Shown one piece after another: positions 1 through 7,807 of a DNA stretch of 25,438 nucleotides. Positions within the stretch are counted from its first letter, which is position 1; every line of letters starts with the position of its first letter. The notes beneath the pieces are model-generated. The model had not been told where the DNA came from and did not search any database. It saw only the letters and a program-made list of their open reading frames with translations. The DNA comes from JBGVSA01 sp041807905 (GTDB lineage Bacteria > Pseudomonadota > Gammaproteobacteria > Burkholderiales > Rhodocyclaceae): positions 1 to 25,438 of the forward strand of contig NZ_JBGVSA010000039.1 of NCBI RefSeq assembly GCF_041807905.1, in the 5' to 3' direction. Position numbers and translations under genes: made by a program.

Positions 1-165
1 GGACTGTTTGAGGAGCGTAGCGACGAGTTCCGCAGCCGCCTTCTCGACCGCGCAGCGCAGGGGATCGGCCGCAGGCCGACGACGCTGTGGGGTCGCTTCT
101 TTGGTTACTTTCTTGTCGAAAACAAGAAAGTGACTCGCCCGCCGGGCCGAACTCCCGGCCAACGT
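1..165. repeat. Interspersed-repeat-like intergenic sequence with a long hairpin
   Basis: Frame 1 is open from the window edge to a TAG at 295-297. It reads like the proline- and arginine-rich pseudo-coding stretches (core residues WGRFFGYFLVENKKVTR) that I recall scattered between genes in proteobacterial genomes. There is no start codon in the window and no recognisable domain, so I do not call it a gene. The clearest structure is an inverted repeat: 104-116 pairs with 122-134 (13 bp, one G-U) around a 5-nt loop. No T-run follows, so it is not a standard terminator. It could also be the 3' end of a gene starting outside the window. Positions 166-417 show nothing further that I can support. 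Confidence 0.3.
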
Positions 166-417
166 AATCACGCAGTCGAGACCAGCCAGGAACGGCGGAG
201 AATCAAGCAAGAAAGGGCCTTTCATCCCCGCGCGCATGGGACGCCATGGCGGATAACGCTTCGCTCTTCCGCCCTACAGCAACGACAGTTCTCGTAGCGC
301 AAGAACTGACGAAGACAAACCCGCAGCCAACCAACACCAAAGGCCTCCACAGCACTGCCACTCACATCCCCCTCATCGCTGTCGTATCATCCCCCCTCAC
401 CTCCGCCCCGATACCCC

Positions 418-1308
418 ATGAGTCTCCCCTCCGATTTCGACATCGACCGCCGACTCGTCCGCGAGCGTGCCGCGCGCCATGCGCAGCAGGCCGACGAAGC
501 CGGATTCCTGGCCCGCGAAGTGGCACAGCGCATGGCCGAGCGCCTCGCGTATATCAAGTACGAACCCGCGCGCATCGTCGATATCGGCTGCGGCGTGGGG
601 CGCGATTTTCCCTTGCTCGGGCAACGCTATCCGAAGGCCGAGCGCATCGGCGTAGACTTCGCGCTCCCCTTGCTGCGGCTGGCTCGTGGCGAACGCGGGT
701 TCTTCCAGAAGCTGCTCGGCACGGCGCGCACGACCGATCCGCGCTACATCTGCGCAGACTCCACCGAGTTGCCATTGGCGCGCGCCAGCGTGCAGATGGT
801 GTGGTCGAACCTCGTGCTCAACTGGCTGGCCGATCCAATGCCGACCTTCCGCGAAATGCATCGCGTGCTCGAGGTGGGCGGCATGCTGATGTTTTCCACC
901 CTCGGCCCCGACACGCTCAAGGAATTGCGGGCGGTGATGCCGGCCGGCAGCGGTGAGCGCGTGCATCGCTTCATCGACATGCACGACATCGGCGACGCAC
1001 TGGTACAGGCTGGCTTTGCCGAGCCGGTGATGGACATGCAGACGATCACGCTGACCTACGGCGACTTGGACAGCCTGTTGCGCGATCTGCGTCACGCGGG
1101 GGCGACCAATGCGGCGTCGACGCGGCCGCGAGGATTGTCGGGCAGGGCAGGATGGGCGCGTGCGCGTGAGGGGTACGAGCGTCTGCGCCGCGACGGGCGT
1201 CTGCCGGCAACATTCGAGGTCGTCTACGGGCACGCGTGGAAGGCGGCGCCCAAGCATACGGCCGACGGGCGCTCGGTCATCGAGTTCAAGCCACGCGAGC
1301 CACGCTGA
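418..1308 (+). CDS. bioC: Malonyl-ACP O-methyltransferase (BioC-like class I SAM methyltransferase)
   Basis: This 296-residue protein is a class I SAM-dependent methyltransferase. The glycine-rich SAM motif VDIGCGVGRD lies at residues 54-63, an acidic strand-2 end at IGVD (77-80), and the post-motif region ADSTELPLA...SNLVLNWLADP at 113-140. The N-terminal pattern (FDIDRRLVRERAARHA) and the QMVWSNLVLNW stretch resemble BioC. BioC methylates the free carboxyl of malonyl-ACP so that fatty-acid synthesis can make the pimeloyl precursor of biotin; it acts in the cytoplasm. The ATG at 418 gives the usual N-terminus, but I see no clear Shine-Dalgarno. The stop lies one base before the next gene's ATG, so the two are probably co-transcribed. 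No other bio genes are in the window, so the assignment rests on sequence only; a generic methyltransferase is the alternative. Confidence 0.8.
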   Translation: MSLPSDFDIDRRLVRERAARHAQQADEAGFLAREVAQRMAERLAYIKYEPARIVDIGCGVGRDFPLLGQRYPKAERIGVDFALPLLRLARGERGFFQKLLGTARTTDPRYICADSTELPLARASVQMVWSNLVLNWLADPMPTFREMHRVLEVGGMLMFSTLGPDTLKELRAVMPAGSGERVHRFIDMHDIGDALVQAGFAEPVMDMQTITLTYGDLDSLLRDLRHAGATNAASTRPRGLSGRAGWARAREGYERLRRDGRLPATFEVVYGHAWKAAPKHTADGRSVIEFKPREPR

Positions 1309-1309
1309 A

Positions 1310-1957
1310 ATGAACGACACGTCGCCGGTGTGGATCTTCGATCTGGACGACACGCTGCATAACACCAGCGCGCAGATCTTTCCGCTGATCGATGCGGCGA
1401 TGACCGATTACGTCGCGCGCGAGCTGCGCGTGGATGCCATCGAGGCAGACCGCCTGCGACGCGTCTATTGGCAACGCTACGGCGCGACCATGCTCGGGCT
1501 GGTGCGCCACCACGGGTGCGACCCGCATCACTTTCTGCATCACACGCATCAGATTCCCGCGCTGCACGAGAAGTTGGTGTTCGATCGCGCAGTACGCGGC
1601 CTGTTCCGGCGGCTGCCGGGCCGCAAGGTGGTGTGCTCCAACGGGCCACGCGCGTACGTGGACGCCGTGCTCGACTGCATGCGGATCGGGCACTGCTTTG
1701 AAGAAGTGTTCGGCATCGAGCAGTTGCGCCTCGCGCCGAAGCCGCACCTGGCCGCCTTCCGGCGTGTGCTGTCGCACATCGGCCACCCGGCCGCCCACTG
1801 CGTGATGGTGGAGGACTCCGCCACCAATCTGCGCGCGGCCAAGACACTCGGCATGCGCACGGTCTGGATCAGCCGCCACCCGGGCAAGCCCGCTTGGGTG
1901 GACGTCAAGCTCGCGTCCGTCGTCGGTCTTCCCCGCGCGTTGTCGCGCCTGGGCTGA
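1310..1957 (+). CDS. HAD-family hydrolase, pyrimidine 5'-nucleotidase type
   Basis: This 215-residue cytoplasmic HAD hydrolase has all four motifs. Motif I is FDLDDT (10-15, nucleophile Asp11, acid Asp13), motif II has Ser110-Asn111 in VVCSNGPRAY, the motif III Lys is about 144 in APKPH, and motif IV has the Glu168-Asp169 pair in VMVEDSATNLRAAK. FDLDDTLHN with a helical cap and VEDSxxNLxxAKxLGMxTVWI is typical of the SDT1-like pyrimidine 5'-nucleotidases, which dephosphorylate UMP/CMP-type nucleotides. The frame is open well upstream, but the ATG at 1310 places DxDxT at the usual distance and sits one base after the bioC stop, which suggests translational coupling. Substrate specificity cannot be read from sequence; phosphoglycolate-phosphatase-like activity is possible. 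Confidence 0.8.
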   Translation: MNDTSPVWIFDLDDTLHNTSAQIFPLIDAAMTDYVARELRVDAIEADRLRRVYWQRYGATMLGLVRHHGCDPHHFLHHTHQIPALHEKLVFDRAVRGLFRRLPGRKVVCSNGPRAYVDAVLDCMRIGHCFEEVFGIEQLRLAPKPHLAAFRRVLSHIGHPAAHCVMVEDSATNLRAAKTLGMRTVWISRHPGKPAWVDVKLASVVGLPRALSRLG

Positions 1958-1981
1958 CGCGTCAGCAGCCAGTGACGCTCG

Positions 1982-3091
1982 TCAGCCCGCTGCGTCTTCG
2001 TGCGGCTTGCGTGTTGAATCGGCCAGCCCGGAGAGCACGGCGCCGGCCTCCTGCACGATCCATCGCATGACATTGGCGGCGCTGCCGCGGCGACCGAGCG
2101 AAGCGGCCTGTCCTGCCCACAGCGAGAGGTATTCGATCTTGCCTTGACGCGCGGCCTCGGTGCGCAATGGGCGCGTGAGCGCGTTCTGCAAGGGGAACGG
2201 CAAGGCCGTGCGGGCGACCTCCGGATCGAGCAGGAAGCGATTCACGAGACCACGCGCAGGACGCCCCGAGAACGAATACGTGACGCGTGTGCCGCCCGCC
2301 TCTGCCGCGGCCAGAATGGCGTTGCGGTATTCCTCGCTGATACCCGCTTCATCGCTGGCCAGAAAGGCCGTACCCATCTGCACCGCGGATGCGCCCAGCG
2401 CCAGGGCGGCAGCCAGGCCGCGACCGTCCATGATGGCGCCGGCCGCAACCACCGGCATGCCGACCGCGTCGACGATCTGCGGCGTCAACGCCATGGTGCC
2501 GACCATGCCGCGTTCGTAGCCGGTATCCCAGAAAGTGCCGCGATGCCCGCCGGCTTCGCTGCCTTGCGCGATGATCGCGTCCACGCCCGCGCGTTCGAGG
2601 ACGAGCGCTTCTTCCACCGTGGTGGCCGTGCCCAGTACAACGATGTCGCGGCGCTTGAGTTCGGCCACGGCACCATCGGGCAGTGTGCCGAAGATGAAGC
2701 TGAAGGCCGATGCGCCACTTTCGAGCACGGCCGCGAATTGGTCTTCGAAACGGTTGGTGGGCAGCGCGGGGCGTGGCACTTCGAGTTCCAGCTCGTCGTA
2801 GTACGGCTTGACGGCGGCCATGGCGCGCTCGATGTCGGCATCCGACACCTCGACGGGCGGCTGCGGCGCGAACAGGTTCACGCCGAACGGGCGAGAGGTC
2901 TTCGAGCGCACTTCGCTCGCGGCGGCCAACAGTTGCTCGGCGCTGAGATATGCAGCTCCGATGAAGCCCATGCCGCCCGCCTCGCACACCGCGGCGTTGA
3001 GTGCCGGCGTGTCGCCGCCACCGGCCATCGGAGCCTGGATGATGGGATGTTGCAGGCCGAGCATTCGCGCGATCGGCGTATCCATGGGCAT
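1982..3091 (-). CDS. Nitronate monooxygenase / NAD(P)H-dependent flavin oxidoreductase
   Basis: This 369-residue TIM-barrel flavoprotein belongs to the nitronate monooxygenase (2-nitropropane dioxygenase-like) family, which oxidises alkyl nitronates with FMN and O2. The family motifs are in order: QAPMAGG (19-25), GSEAGGHRG (177-185, with the probable catalytic base His183), AAGAIMDGRG (216-225, FMN phosphate loop) and GASAVQMGTAFL (233-244). Length fits class I enzymes. The first of two nearby ATGs (3089-3091) is preceded on the minus strand by an AGAGGAAG Shine-Dalgarno about 5 nt away, which supports it. It lies downstream of the TonB receptor on the same strand with a gap of about 157 nt, so co-transcription is possible but not shown. 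The physiological substrate is unknown; many relatives are annotated only as oxidoreductases. Confidence 0.88.
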   Translation of the reverse strand: MPMDTPIARMLGLQHPIIQAPMAGGGDTPALNAAVCEAGGMGFIGAAYLSAEQLLAAASEVRSKTSRPFGVNLFAPQPPVEVSDADIERAMAAVKPYYDELELEVPRPALPTNRFEDQFAAVLESGASAFSFIFGTLPDGAVAELKRRDIVVLGTATTVEEALVLERAGVDAIIAQGSEAGGHRGTFWDTGYERGMVGTMALTPQIVDAVGMPVVAAGAIMDGRGLAAALALGASAVQMGTAFLASDEAGISEEYRNAILAAAEAGGTRVTYSFSGRPARGLVNRFLLDPEVARTALPFPLQNALTRPLRTEAARQGKIEYLSLWAGQAASLGRRGSAANVMRWIVQEAGAVLSGLADSTRKPHEDAAG

Positions 3092-3248
3092 GGTGCTTCC
3101 TCTTTTTGATGTCCGGGGGCGGTGCGGCGGAGGGTCTGGCGCAGGAGTGCGGTCCTCGGCATGGCCAGGAGCTGCCGCAGAGCGAGGCGCTCATCATGCC
3201 GCCATATGTAGCCTTCCTGCAATCTTGCTGTTGCCGAAACAGCCTCGG

Positions 3249-5336
3249 TCAGAGTTCAAGCACCAGGCCGAGATACACCATGGGCGATACCGTATTGGCC
3301 GGTCCGGTGTCACCGAGTCGCGCGTCGGCGGCCTGCTGCGAGCGGTCGGCGATCTCCTGGTGGCGGGGACCGAGGTTGATGGCGTTGAGCGAGACTTCGA
3401 CCTTGCGTCCGCGCATCCGCCCACTCCATGCAATGCGCGCGTCGTAGGTGGTGTATGCCGGCGCCACATAGGGATAGATCGGCACGAACCCGTCGCCGCC
3501 CGCGAGCGGCCCCATGCGCAGGCCGGTCAGCGTGGTCGACCAGCCGCGCCCCCAATCCTGCCTCCAGCTCAGACTGGCGCTGTAGGGCGCGGTGCGATCG
3601 TCGATGTTCGGGTCGCCCGAGTTCCGGTCGATGAGCGTGTGCGTGAAACTCCAGTCGGCGCCCCGCCACGGCCGCGCGCGAAACTGGTATTCGATGCCGC
3701 GCAGGTGCACATCGGCGCCGTAGTTCACGTACTGCGCCGATCCGATGTAGGGCTCCAGCACAGGCCAAGGCTGCGCGAACACCGGCACGCGGATGAGGAA
3801 GCCCTTGATGCGCTCGTCGAAGATGCGCACGTCGAGCGAACTCTGCCACGTCCGGTAGTGGCCGACATAGCCCAGCTCGTAGCTGTCCACGCGAGGCTGG
3901 CGCAGGTCGCGATTGGGCAGGTAGGGATGCACCAGCAACGTGCCGGTCTGCGGATCGATGGCCACGACGTCACCCTGCTTTTCGAAGGTCGGGCGCTGCT
4001 GCCACGCGCGCGCATAGCCGGCTCTCACCGTCTGCCTGTCTGCCACGTCCCAGTTGACGAAGGCGCGCGGCGCAAAGTGGGTCGGCTCTGACGAATAACG
4101 CTCCCAGGCAGCGCCCACATTGGTGCGCCAGTGGCGTGCGAAATGCCATTCGAGACTGCCGAACGCCCGCAGCAGATCGCTCGGTTCGGGGTCGCCGCTG
4201 GCGTAGAGGAAGTCTGCATTCACGCGATCGCGACGCGCCTCCGCGCCCCACACCAATTGCATGGACGATCGCGGCTCGAAACGGTTCTGCACTTCGAGAT
4301 GATCGCGGGTCGCGCGGCGATTGCGGTTCAGCGGAACATACGAGGCCCGTGGCACCAGGGGCGGCAATGCCAGCGACATCCACTCGTCGGTGACGCGTTC
4401 CTGGTTGTGGTAGTAGTTCACCGACCACTCGTTGCCCGTCGAAGGCGCATGCACCCACTTGGCATGCACGACGTATTCGTACGTGGAGGAAGTACGCTCC
4501 TTGTTGCTGTCCAGCAGCGAATCGGGATAGCCGAGGCCTTCCTTCGCGCGGCTGCCGCCGACGCGCAGCATCAGTTCGTCGCTGCGGGACAGACGCGTAT
4601 CGGCACGCACGCTCAGCAGGGCCACGCGGCGCGAATCGTTGATGTCCTCGAAGCCCGAATCCGACAGATACGACACGTTGGCACGCAGGCTCGTCGCCCC
4701 GATATGCCCGTCGCCGGTGGCGCGCACGTCAGCAATGTCCGAGTTGCCCGCATTGGCCGTCACGCGATTCACGGGTTCCTGCGCGCTGTGCTTGGTGATG
4801 ATGTTGATGACGCCAAGAAACGCGTTGGCGCCGTAGGTCACGGAGTTGGTGCCACGCACGACTTCGATGCGCTCGATCTCGTCGATCGACAAGGGCAGCG
4901 CGGCCCAGTCGACGCCACCGAAGGCGCTGGGCGAATACACCGAGCGCCCGTCGATGAGCACCTGCATCTCGGACGGAAAGTTGTTCGACAGGCCGTGGTA
5001 AGTGACCCACGATGTGCTGCCGCGCTCTTGCCCGACCTGCATACCGGGAACGAGGCGGAAGACGCGCGACAGATCGCGATAACCGGTGGCGCGAATGTAA
5101 TCGCCGTCGATGACGGTGACCGCACCCGGCGCTTCATTGATCGGCTGTTCGAGCCGCGATACGGTCAGGACGGTGGGCAGGTCCTCGAACCATGCAGACT
5201 CTTCGGCGGCCGCCGCGCACGAAGGACCGAACACCGCGAGCGCGACGGCGCAGCCTAGCAGCGTTCTGGGCAGGTGAACGGCAATCGTCGTCGGCACGAA
5301 AGGATCGATCCGGAAGCTCGGATGGAGCGCCTTCAC
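3249..5336 (-). CDS. TonB-dependent outer-membrane receptor
   Basis: This is a TonB-gated outer-membrane receptor for an unidentified ligand (siderophore, vitamin or similar). After a hydrophobic signal segment (TLLGCAVALAVFG...CAAAA) comes a plug domain with typical blocks: EAPGAVTVIDGDYIRATGYRDL, MQVLIDGRSVY, IERIEVVRGTNSVTYGANAFLGVINIITK. A long 22-strand-type barrel follows, ending in YLGLVLEL. No ATG exists upstream of the signal peptide. The frame is open back to a GTG at 5475-5477, which would put nearly 70 residues before the hydrophobic core. I therefore prefer the GTG at 5334-5336 (695 residues), though the GTG at 5295-5297 is also possible. No start has a strong Shine-Dalgarno. It follows the EpsA-like regulator on the same strand. 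The terminal residue is Leu rather than the usual aromatic. Confidence 0.88.
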   Translation of the reverse strand: MKALHPSFRIDPFVPTTIAVHLPRTLLGCAVALAVFGPSCAAAAEESAWFEDLPTVLTVSRLEQPINEAPGAVTVIDGDYIRATGYRDLSRVFRLVPGMQVGQERGSTSWVTYHGLSNNFPSEMQVLIDGRSVYSPSAFGGVDWAALPLSIDEIERIEVVRGTNSVTYGANAFLGVINIITKHSAQEPVNRVTANAGNSDIADVRATGDGHIGATSLRANVSYLSDSGFEDINDSRRVALLSVRADTRLSRSDELMLRVGGSRAKEGLGYPDSLLDSNKERTSSTYEYVVHAKWVHAPSTGNEWSVNYYHNQERVTDEWMSLALPPLVPRASYVPLNRNRRATRDHLEVQNRFEPRSSMQLVWGAEARRDRVNADFLYASGDPEPSDLLRAFGSLEWHFARHWRTNVGAAWERYSSEPTHFAPRAFVNWDVADRQTVRAGYARAWQQRPTFEKQGDVVAIDPQTGTLLVHPYLPNRDLRQPRVDSYELGYVGHYRTWQSSLDVRIFDERIKGFLIRVPVFAQPWPVLEPYIGSAQYVNYGADVHLRGIEYQFRARPWRGADWSFTHTLIDRNSGDPNIDDRTAPYSASLSWRQDWGRGWSTTLTGLRMGPLAGGDGFVPIYPYVAPAYTTYDARIAWSGRMRGRKVEVSLNAINLGPRHQEIADRSQQAADARLGDTGPANTVSPMVYLGLVLEL

Positions 5337-5543
5337 GATGCGACGACACCGCGACAAGACAGCCGACCCGACCCATCCCCGGTCTTGTTCTGCCAAAGGA
5401 ACATGCAGTGCGCCGGATGGCCCGGCGATTGCTACCCGCTCCCCGCCCGGATGTTGATCCCCCGGGTGCCTTCCCACAGTAACGCCATGCAGTCGCCGGC
5501 GCGTTATGGTCCAACTTTGTCAGCCGTCGGACTCAAACGTCGG

Positions 5544-5549
5544 AGTATA
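5544..5549 (-). promoter_or_regulatory. Possible -10 element upstream of the receptor gene
   Basis: The minus strand reads TATACT here, in the tail region between the regulator stop and the receptor frame. I could not match a good -35 at 16-18 nt, so this is tentative. If used, the receptor mRNA would carry a leader of about 200 nt. Confidence 0.25.
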
Positions 5550-5575
5550 GCCTTGTCGATGGCATATCTCGCCGC

Positions 5576-6328
5576 TCAGGACTCGACGTGCCCCAAGGTC
5601 TGTGTCAATTCCGTGGCGCGATGGCGTGCAGCCTGTTGACGATTGGCGACCTGCAGCTTGCGCAGGATCTTTTGCACGTGGTTCTTTACCGTCAGAGGAC
5701 TGATGGCAAGGATGTTGCCGATCTCCTGGTTGGTCTTGCCTTCGCGCATCCAGCGCAGCACCTGTGCCTCGCGCGGTGACAGACGCGGGCGACGGAAAGC
5801 GTCCGCGCTGTCGGCGGTCTCGCCTTCGGCAACGACATGCGCCAGCGCTGCATACAAGTAAGGCAGCAGGAGTTCGCACACGTAGGCCAGGTGCGCGTCG
5901 GACACGCGCCCGACATCGAAGAACGCAAACAGCGCCGGCACCGCGCCGCCCAGGGCCGGCATGCCATGCAGCAGAACGTCACGCGCACCGATCGACGCGA
6001 GCTGTTGAGCGGCAGCGCCGCCATCAGCGATGCGCAGGTGGGCAACCTGGCACGATTGCTCGCGCCACATGCGCTGCAGGGCATCGAGCGTGTGAAGGCT
6101 GACGCGCAAGATGTTTGGCTCGTCGGCGAACACCATGGCGCACGCCTGCGGCGAGCGCGCATCGCCCCACAGGCAGGCCAGCGTGCCATGGGGCACGAAG
6201 CCCTGCAGGGCGCCACGCGCCCACAGATGCAGATGGTGGCGCTGGCGCACGCGCGCCGCACCCTCTACGACAAACAGGAACCGTTCGAGTGCGTTGGCGT
6301 CCAGTGCAATCCGCTCGCTCATGGGCAT
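5576..6328 (-). CDS. LuxR-type transcriptional regulator, EpsA-like
   Basis: This 250-residue regulator has a C-terminal LuxR/FixJ helix-turn-helix from about residue 183 (LSPREAQVLRWMREGKTNQEIGNILAISPLTVKNHV...KL). The N-terminal part (ALERFLFVVEGAARVR...HLHLWARGALQGFVPHG) resembles the EpsA regulators found beside exosortase/PEP-CTERM exopolysaccharide loci. I recognise that similarity from memory and could not search it. No exosortase or PEP-CTERM gene is in the window. Two ATGs are close together: 6326-6328 and 6320-6322. The GGAG on the minus strand lies only 2 nt before the first but 8 nt before the second, so the true start is probably 6322 (248 residues). It precedes the TonB receptor on the same strand, which makes that receptor a plausible target. 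Confidence 0.75.
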   Translation of the reverse strand: MPMSERIALDANALERFLFVVEGAARVRQRHHLHLWARGALQGFVPHGTLACLWGDARSPQACAMVFADEPNILRVSLHTLDALQRMWREQSCQVAHLRIADGGAAAQQLASIGARDVLLHGMPALGGAVPALFAFFDVGRVSDAHLAYVCELLLPYLYAALAHVVAEGETADSADAFRRPRLSPREAQVLRWMREGKTNQEIGNILAISPLTVKNHVQKILRKLQVANRQQAARHRATELTQTLGHVES

Positions 6329-6409
6329 CGCTCCGCGATAGTGGCGCGGTCGATGCTAGAGCGTGGAAGTTGCAGCGGTCTTCAGGAAAAGTGACGAATT
6401 GATGACAGC

Positions 6410-6426
6410 CCCGCCGCAATGGCGGG
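6410..6426. other. Short GC-rich stem-loop between fdx and the regulator gene
   Basis: CCCGCC (6410-6415) and GGCGGG (6421-6426) form a 6-bp stem with a 5-nt loop just past the ferredoxin stop. No T-run follows on the minus strand, so it would be a weak or Rho-assisted terminator at best. Confidence 0.3.
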
Positions 6427-6453
6427 ACCGGGTCGGCAGATGCGCGTGCAAGT

Positions 6454-6708
6454 TCAGCGTTTGACGGCGGTGAGCTTGATGAATTTCTCCATCAACTGGT
6501 CCTGCGATTCAACGTAGTCCGGGTTATGCGGAATGCAATCGACGGGGCAGACCTGCTGGCACTGCGGCTCGTCGAAATGGCCGACGCATTCGGTGCACTT
6601 GTTGGGATCGATTTCGTAGATTTCGGCCCCTTGCGAAATCGCGTTGTTGGGGCACTCGGGCTCGCAGACGTCGCAGTTGATGCATTCGTCCGTGATCATC
6701 AATGACAT
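6454..6708 (-). CDS. YfhL-type 2[4Fe-4S] ferredoxin
   Basis: This 84-residue small electron carrier has two 4Fe-4S binding motifs. The first is Cys9-x2-Cys12-x2-Cys15-x3-Cys19-Pro. The second is Cys38-x2-Cys41-x8-Cys50-x3-Cys54-Pro with the extra loop between its second and third cysteines that marks the Allochromatium-type (Alvin/YfhL) ferredoxins; a ninth Cys is at 58. A charged C-terminal helix (DQLMEKFIKLTAVKR) is also typical. The frame runs open far upstream, but the ATG at 6706-6708 gives the family length and has an AAGGAAGG stretch about 11 nt upstream. It is the last gene of the operon, 17 nt after the coaD stop, the usual Burkholderiales order. Its redox partner is unknown. Confidence 0.93.
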   Translation of the reverse strand: MSLMITDECINCDVCEPECPNNAISQGAEIYEIDPNKCTECVGHFDEPQCQQVCPVDCIPHNPDYVESQDQLMEKFIKLTAVKR

Positions 6709-6725
6709 GGTGTGACTTACCTTCC

Positions 6726-7268
6726 TTACTTCGTCGATACTGGGGGCTCTCCCCCCTGGTTTGCCTGCGCGCGCGCTGCGACCTTGCGACGGATGGCTTC
6801 GTCCACCGCCGGTTGCACGAAGGTGCTGATGTCGCCGCCAAGCAGTCCGATCTCGCGCACCATGGTGGCCGACACGAACATGAATTCGTCGCCCGGCGTG
6901 AGAAATACGGTCTCGACGTCCGGATGCAGACGGCGGTTCATGCCGGCCATCTGGAATTCGTATTCGAAGTCGGACACGGCACGCAGGCCGCGCAGGATGA
7001 TATGAGCGCCCTTGCTGCGGACGAAGTCGATCAGCAGCCCGGAGAAGGCGCACACCTCAACGTTGGAATAGCTCGACAGAACCTCACGCGCCAGCTCGAC
7101 GCGCTCGTCGAGTGTGAATATTGGGTTCTTTCCGCTGTGCTGGGCAACCCCGACGACAACGTGGTCAAACATGCCCGAAGCGCGGCGCACGAGATCCTCG
7201 TGCCCTCGCGTGAGCGGATCGAACGTGCCCGGGTAGACGACGATGTCGGCGTTGTGCGACTGGTTCAT
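6726..7268 (-). CDS. coaD: Phosphopantetheine adenylyltransferase
   Basis: CoaD transfers AMP from ATP to 4'-phosphopantetheine, the penultimate step of coenzyme A synthesis, in the cytoplasm. The 180-residue protein shows the nucleotidyltransferase signature GTFDPLTRGH (14-23, with the T/HxGH motif ending at His23), the RGLRAVSDFEYE segment (93-104) and VSATMVR (132-138), the counterpart of ISSxxxR. It is slightly longer than the roughly 160-residue family norm because of an Ala/Gln-rich tail (ARAQANQGGEPPVSTK). The ATG at 7266-7268 overlaps the rsmD stop by 4 nt (ATGA), showing coupled translation. Confidence 0.96.
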   Translation of the reverse strand: MNQSHNADIVVYPGTFDPLTRGHEDLVRRASGMFDHVVVGVAQHSGKNPIFTLDERVELAREVLSSYSNVEVCAFSGLLIDFVRSKGAHIILRGLRAVSDFEYEFQMAGMNRRLHPDVETVFLTPGDEFMFVSATMVREIGLLGGDISTFVQPAVDEAIRRKVAARAQANQGGEPPVSTK

Positions 7269-7807
7269 GGAGTGTCCTCATTGGCGAGCAGCTGATAGTG
7301 CACCTGCCCTGCCTTGCCGCGCTTGAAGGCCGTCAGCCCGGCCAGGGTGTCGACGGCCGTTTCGGCCTCGACATAGACGCGGCCGTCCTCGGCGAGCACG
7401 CGCGGCAGCAAGGGCGCAACGCGCTCCAGCCAGCCCTGGCGATACGGCGGATCGAGAAAGATCACGTCAAAGCGCTCGGGCGTGGCGCGCAAAAATTCTA
7501 GCGCATCGCCGCGCTGCAACCGCACATTCGGCGCTTTGAGCAGCCCCAAGGTGTTCTGGAGATGCGCGAAGACGGCCGGAGCTTTTTCGACCATGACGAC
7601 GCTGGCCGCTCCGCGGGAAGCGGCTTCGAAGCCCATGGCGCCGCTGCCCGCGAAGAGATCCAGGCAGTTCAGGCCGGACAGTTCCTGCCCCAGCCAGTTG
7701 AAGACCGTCTCGCGCACGCGGTCGGGCGTCGGCCGCAGGCCGGTGGACTCGGGCACGTCGATGACGCGCGAGCGCATGCAGCCCCCCACGATGCGCACCC
7801 GACTCAC
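7265..7807 (-). CDS. rsmD: 16S rRNA (guanine(966)-N(2))-methyltransferase
   Basis: RsmD methylates N2 of G966 in 16S rRNA on the assembled small subunit. The 180-residue protein has the N-terminal VRIVGG start and RPTPDRVRE (25-33), SAM motif I DLFAGSGAMGFEAASRG (50-66) and catalytic motif IV DPPY (119-122), all typical of the family. The start is GTG at 7805-7807, overlapping the upstream M16 stop by 4 nt (GTGA). This choice gives the standard N-terminus. rsmD-coaD is a common pairing across bacteria. Confidence 0.94.
   Translation of the reverse strand: MSRVRIVGGCMRSRVIDVPESTGLRPTPDRVRETVFNWLGQELSGLNCLDLFAGSGAMGFEAASRGAASVVMVEKAPAVFAHLQNTLGLLKAPNVRLQRGDALEFLRATPERFDVIFLDPPYRQGWLERVAPLLPRVLAEDGRVYVEAETAVDTLAGLTAFKRGKAGQVHYQLLANEDTP

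Noticed and set aside
246..956. A 236-codon plus-strand frame overlapping bioC
   Set aside because: It is Arg/Ala-rich shadow sequence, while the bioC frame has clear SAM-methyltransferase motifs.
5440..5500. GGGAAGGC on the minus strand, suggesting the 3' half of a cobalamin riboswitch before the TonB receptor
   Set aside because: The other conserved boxes, including the upstream half, are absent, so one 8-mer is not enough.
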